From an uncultured Pseudodesulfovibrio sp. (GTDB lineage: Bacteria > Desulfobacterota > Desulfovibrionia > Desulfovibrionales > Desulfovibrionaceae), in assembly GCA_947259235.1 (NCBI GenBank), contig CAMYLL010000022.1, forward strand, positions 1 to 15,325: a stretch of 15,325 nucleotides of DNA, given 5' to 3'. The notes beneath the pieces were generated by a model. The model saw only the letters and a list, made by a program, of their open reading frames with translations, did not search any database and was not told where the DNA came from. Below, one piece after another: positions 15,041-15,325 of this stretch (its first letter is position 1; each line of letters opens with the position of its first letter). Made by a program: the position numbers and the translations under genes.

Positions 15041-15325
15041 ATGGCAACCATCAGAAAACGCGGGCCCTACCAGTGGGAAGCTCGCATCAGACGTAAGGGC
15101 TTTCCCATTACATCAAAGACATTCGAGCGCAAGCAGGATGCCGAAGACTGGGCCAAGAACATTGAATCAGAGATGAGCCGTGGCGTCTTCGTCTCCCGCG
15201 CAGAAGCCGAGTCGACCACCCTTTCAGAGGCTCTTGATCGCTACATCGAGGAGCACGTCCCTCGCCTCAAGCAACAGCAGCGCGAAACGAACCGGACCAA
15301 GGCCATCCAGAATCGCGACCTGGCC
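15041..15325 (+). CDS. Tyrosine recombinase (phage-type integrase), N-terminal part
   Basis: The visible 95 codons start at ATG 15041, with AGGAGG about seven bases upstream, and run off the right edge. The product begins MATIRKRGPYQWEARIRRKG, then SKTFERKQDAEDWAKNIE and EMSRGVFVSRAEAESTTLSEALDRY. This is the usual start of a site-specific tyrosine recombinase: an arm-type DNA-binding segment (about 1-50), then the helical core-binding domain beginning near residue 60. The catalytic domain, with its R, H, R and Y residues, would lie outside the window, so activity cannot be judged. Its position just after tRNA-Asn and reading away from it is typical of a prophage or genomic island integrated at a tRNA 3' end. 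Confidence 0.88.
   Translation, partial: MATIRKRGPYQWEARIRRKGFPITSKTFERKQDAEDWAKNIESEMSRGVFVSRAEAESTTLSEALDRYIEEHVPRLKQQQRETNRTKAIQNRDLA

Overview
The window reads as chromosomal DNA of a Gram-negative bacterium, most likely a sulfate reducer of the Desulfovibrio / Pseudodesulfovibrio group. That placement is an inference from gene order (lysS, lolC, lolD, bamA, skp, lpxD, fabZ, lpxA, lpxI), from lpxI standing where enterics use lpxH, and from protein character. No rRNA or other phylogenetic marker is present to prove it.

About 14.6 kb of the 15.3 kb is one dense block on the minus strand, read from right to left. It starts with lysS (14676 down to 13093). It continues with lolC and lolD (lipoprotein release from the inner membrane), bamA and skp (outer-membrane protein insertion and chaperoning), lpxD, fabZ, lpxA and lpxI (lipid A synthesis and its hydroxyacyl-ACP supply), a very large AsmA-family protein, and a YihY/BrkB-family membrane protein. 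From lysS to lpxI the gaps are 31 bases or less, and four junctions overlap (lolC/lolD, lolD/bamA, lpxD/fabZ, fabZ/lpxA), so this stretch is probably one transcription unit with translational coupling. It gathers lipoprotein export, beta-barrel assembly, lipid A synthesis and probably phospholipid transport in one place. A 272-base gap before the AsmA gene and a 74-base gap before yihY are the only breaks. At the extreme left edge the start codon of another minus-strand gene is visible, with a near-perfect Shine-Dalgarno sequence and a plausible promoter.

At the right end a 200-base region separates lysS from a plus-strand tRNA-Asn(GTT) gene that encodes its own CCA and is followed by a strong intrinsic terminator. 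A plus-strand tyrosine recombinase (phage-type integrase) begins directly after it and runs off the window. This is the classic boundary of an element integrated at a tRNA gene, so the accessory DNA probably lies to the right of the window.

The most unusual coding feature is BamA. Between its signal peptide and the first POTRA domain it carries an extra domain of about 125 residues that resembles the TolB-N/FlgO/CsgG type. No CRISPR array, insertion sequence or rRNA is visible. Apart from the edge of the integrated element, this is a conserved core region, and I do not see an undescribed multi-gene system inside it.
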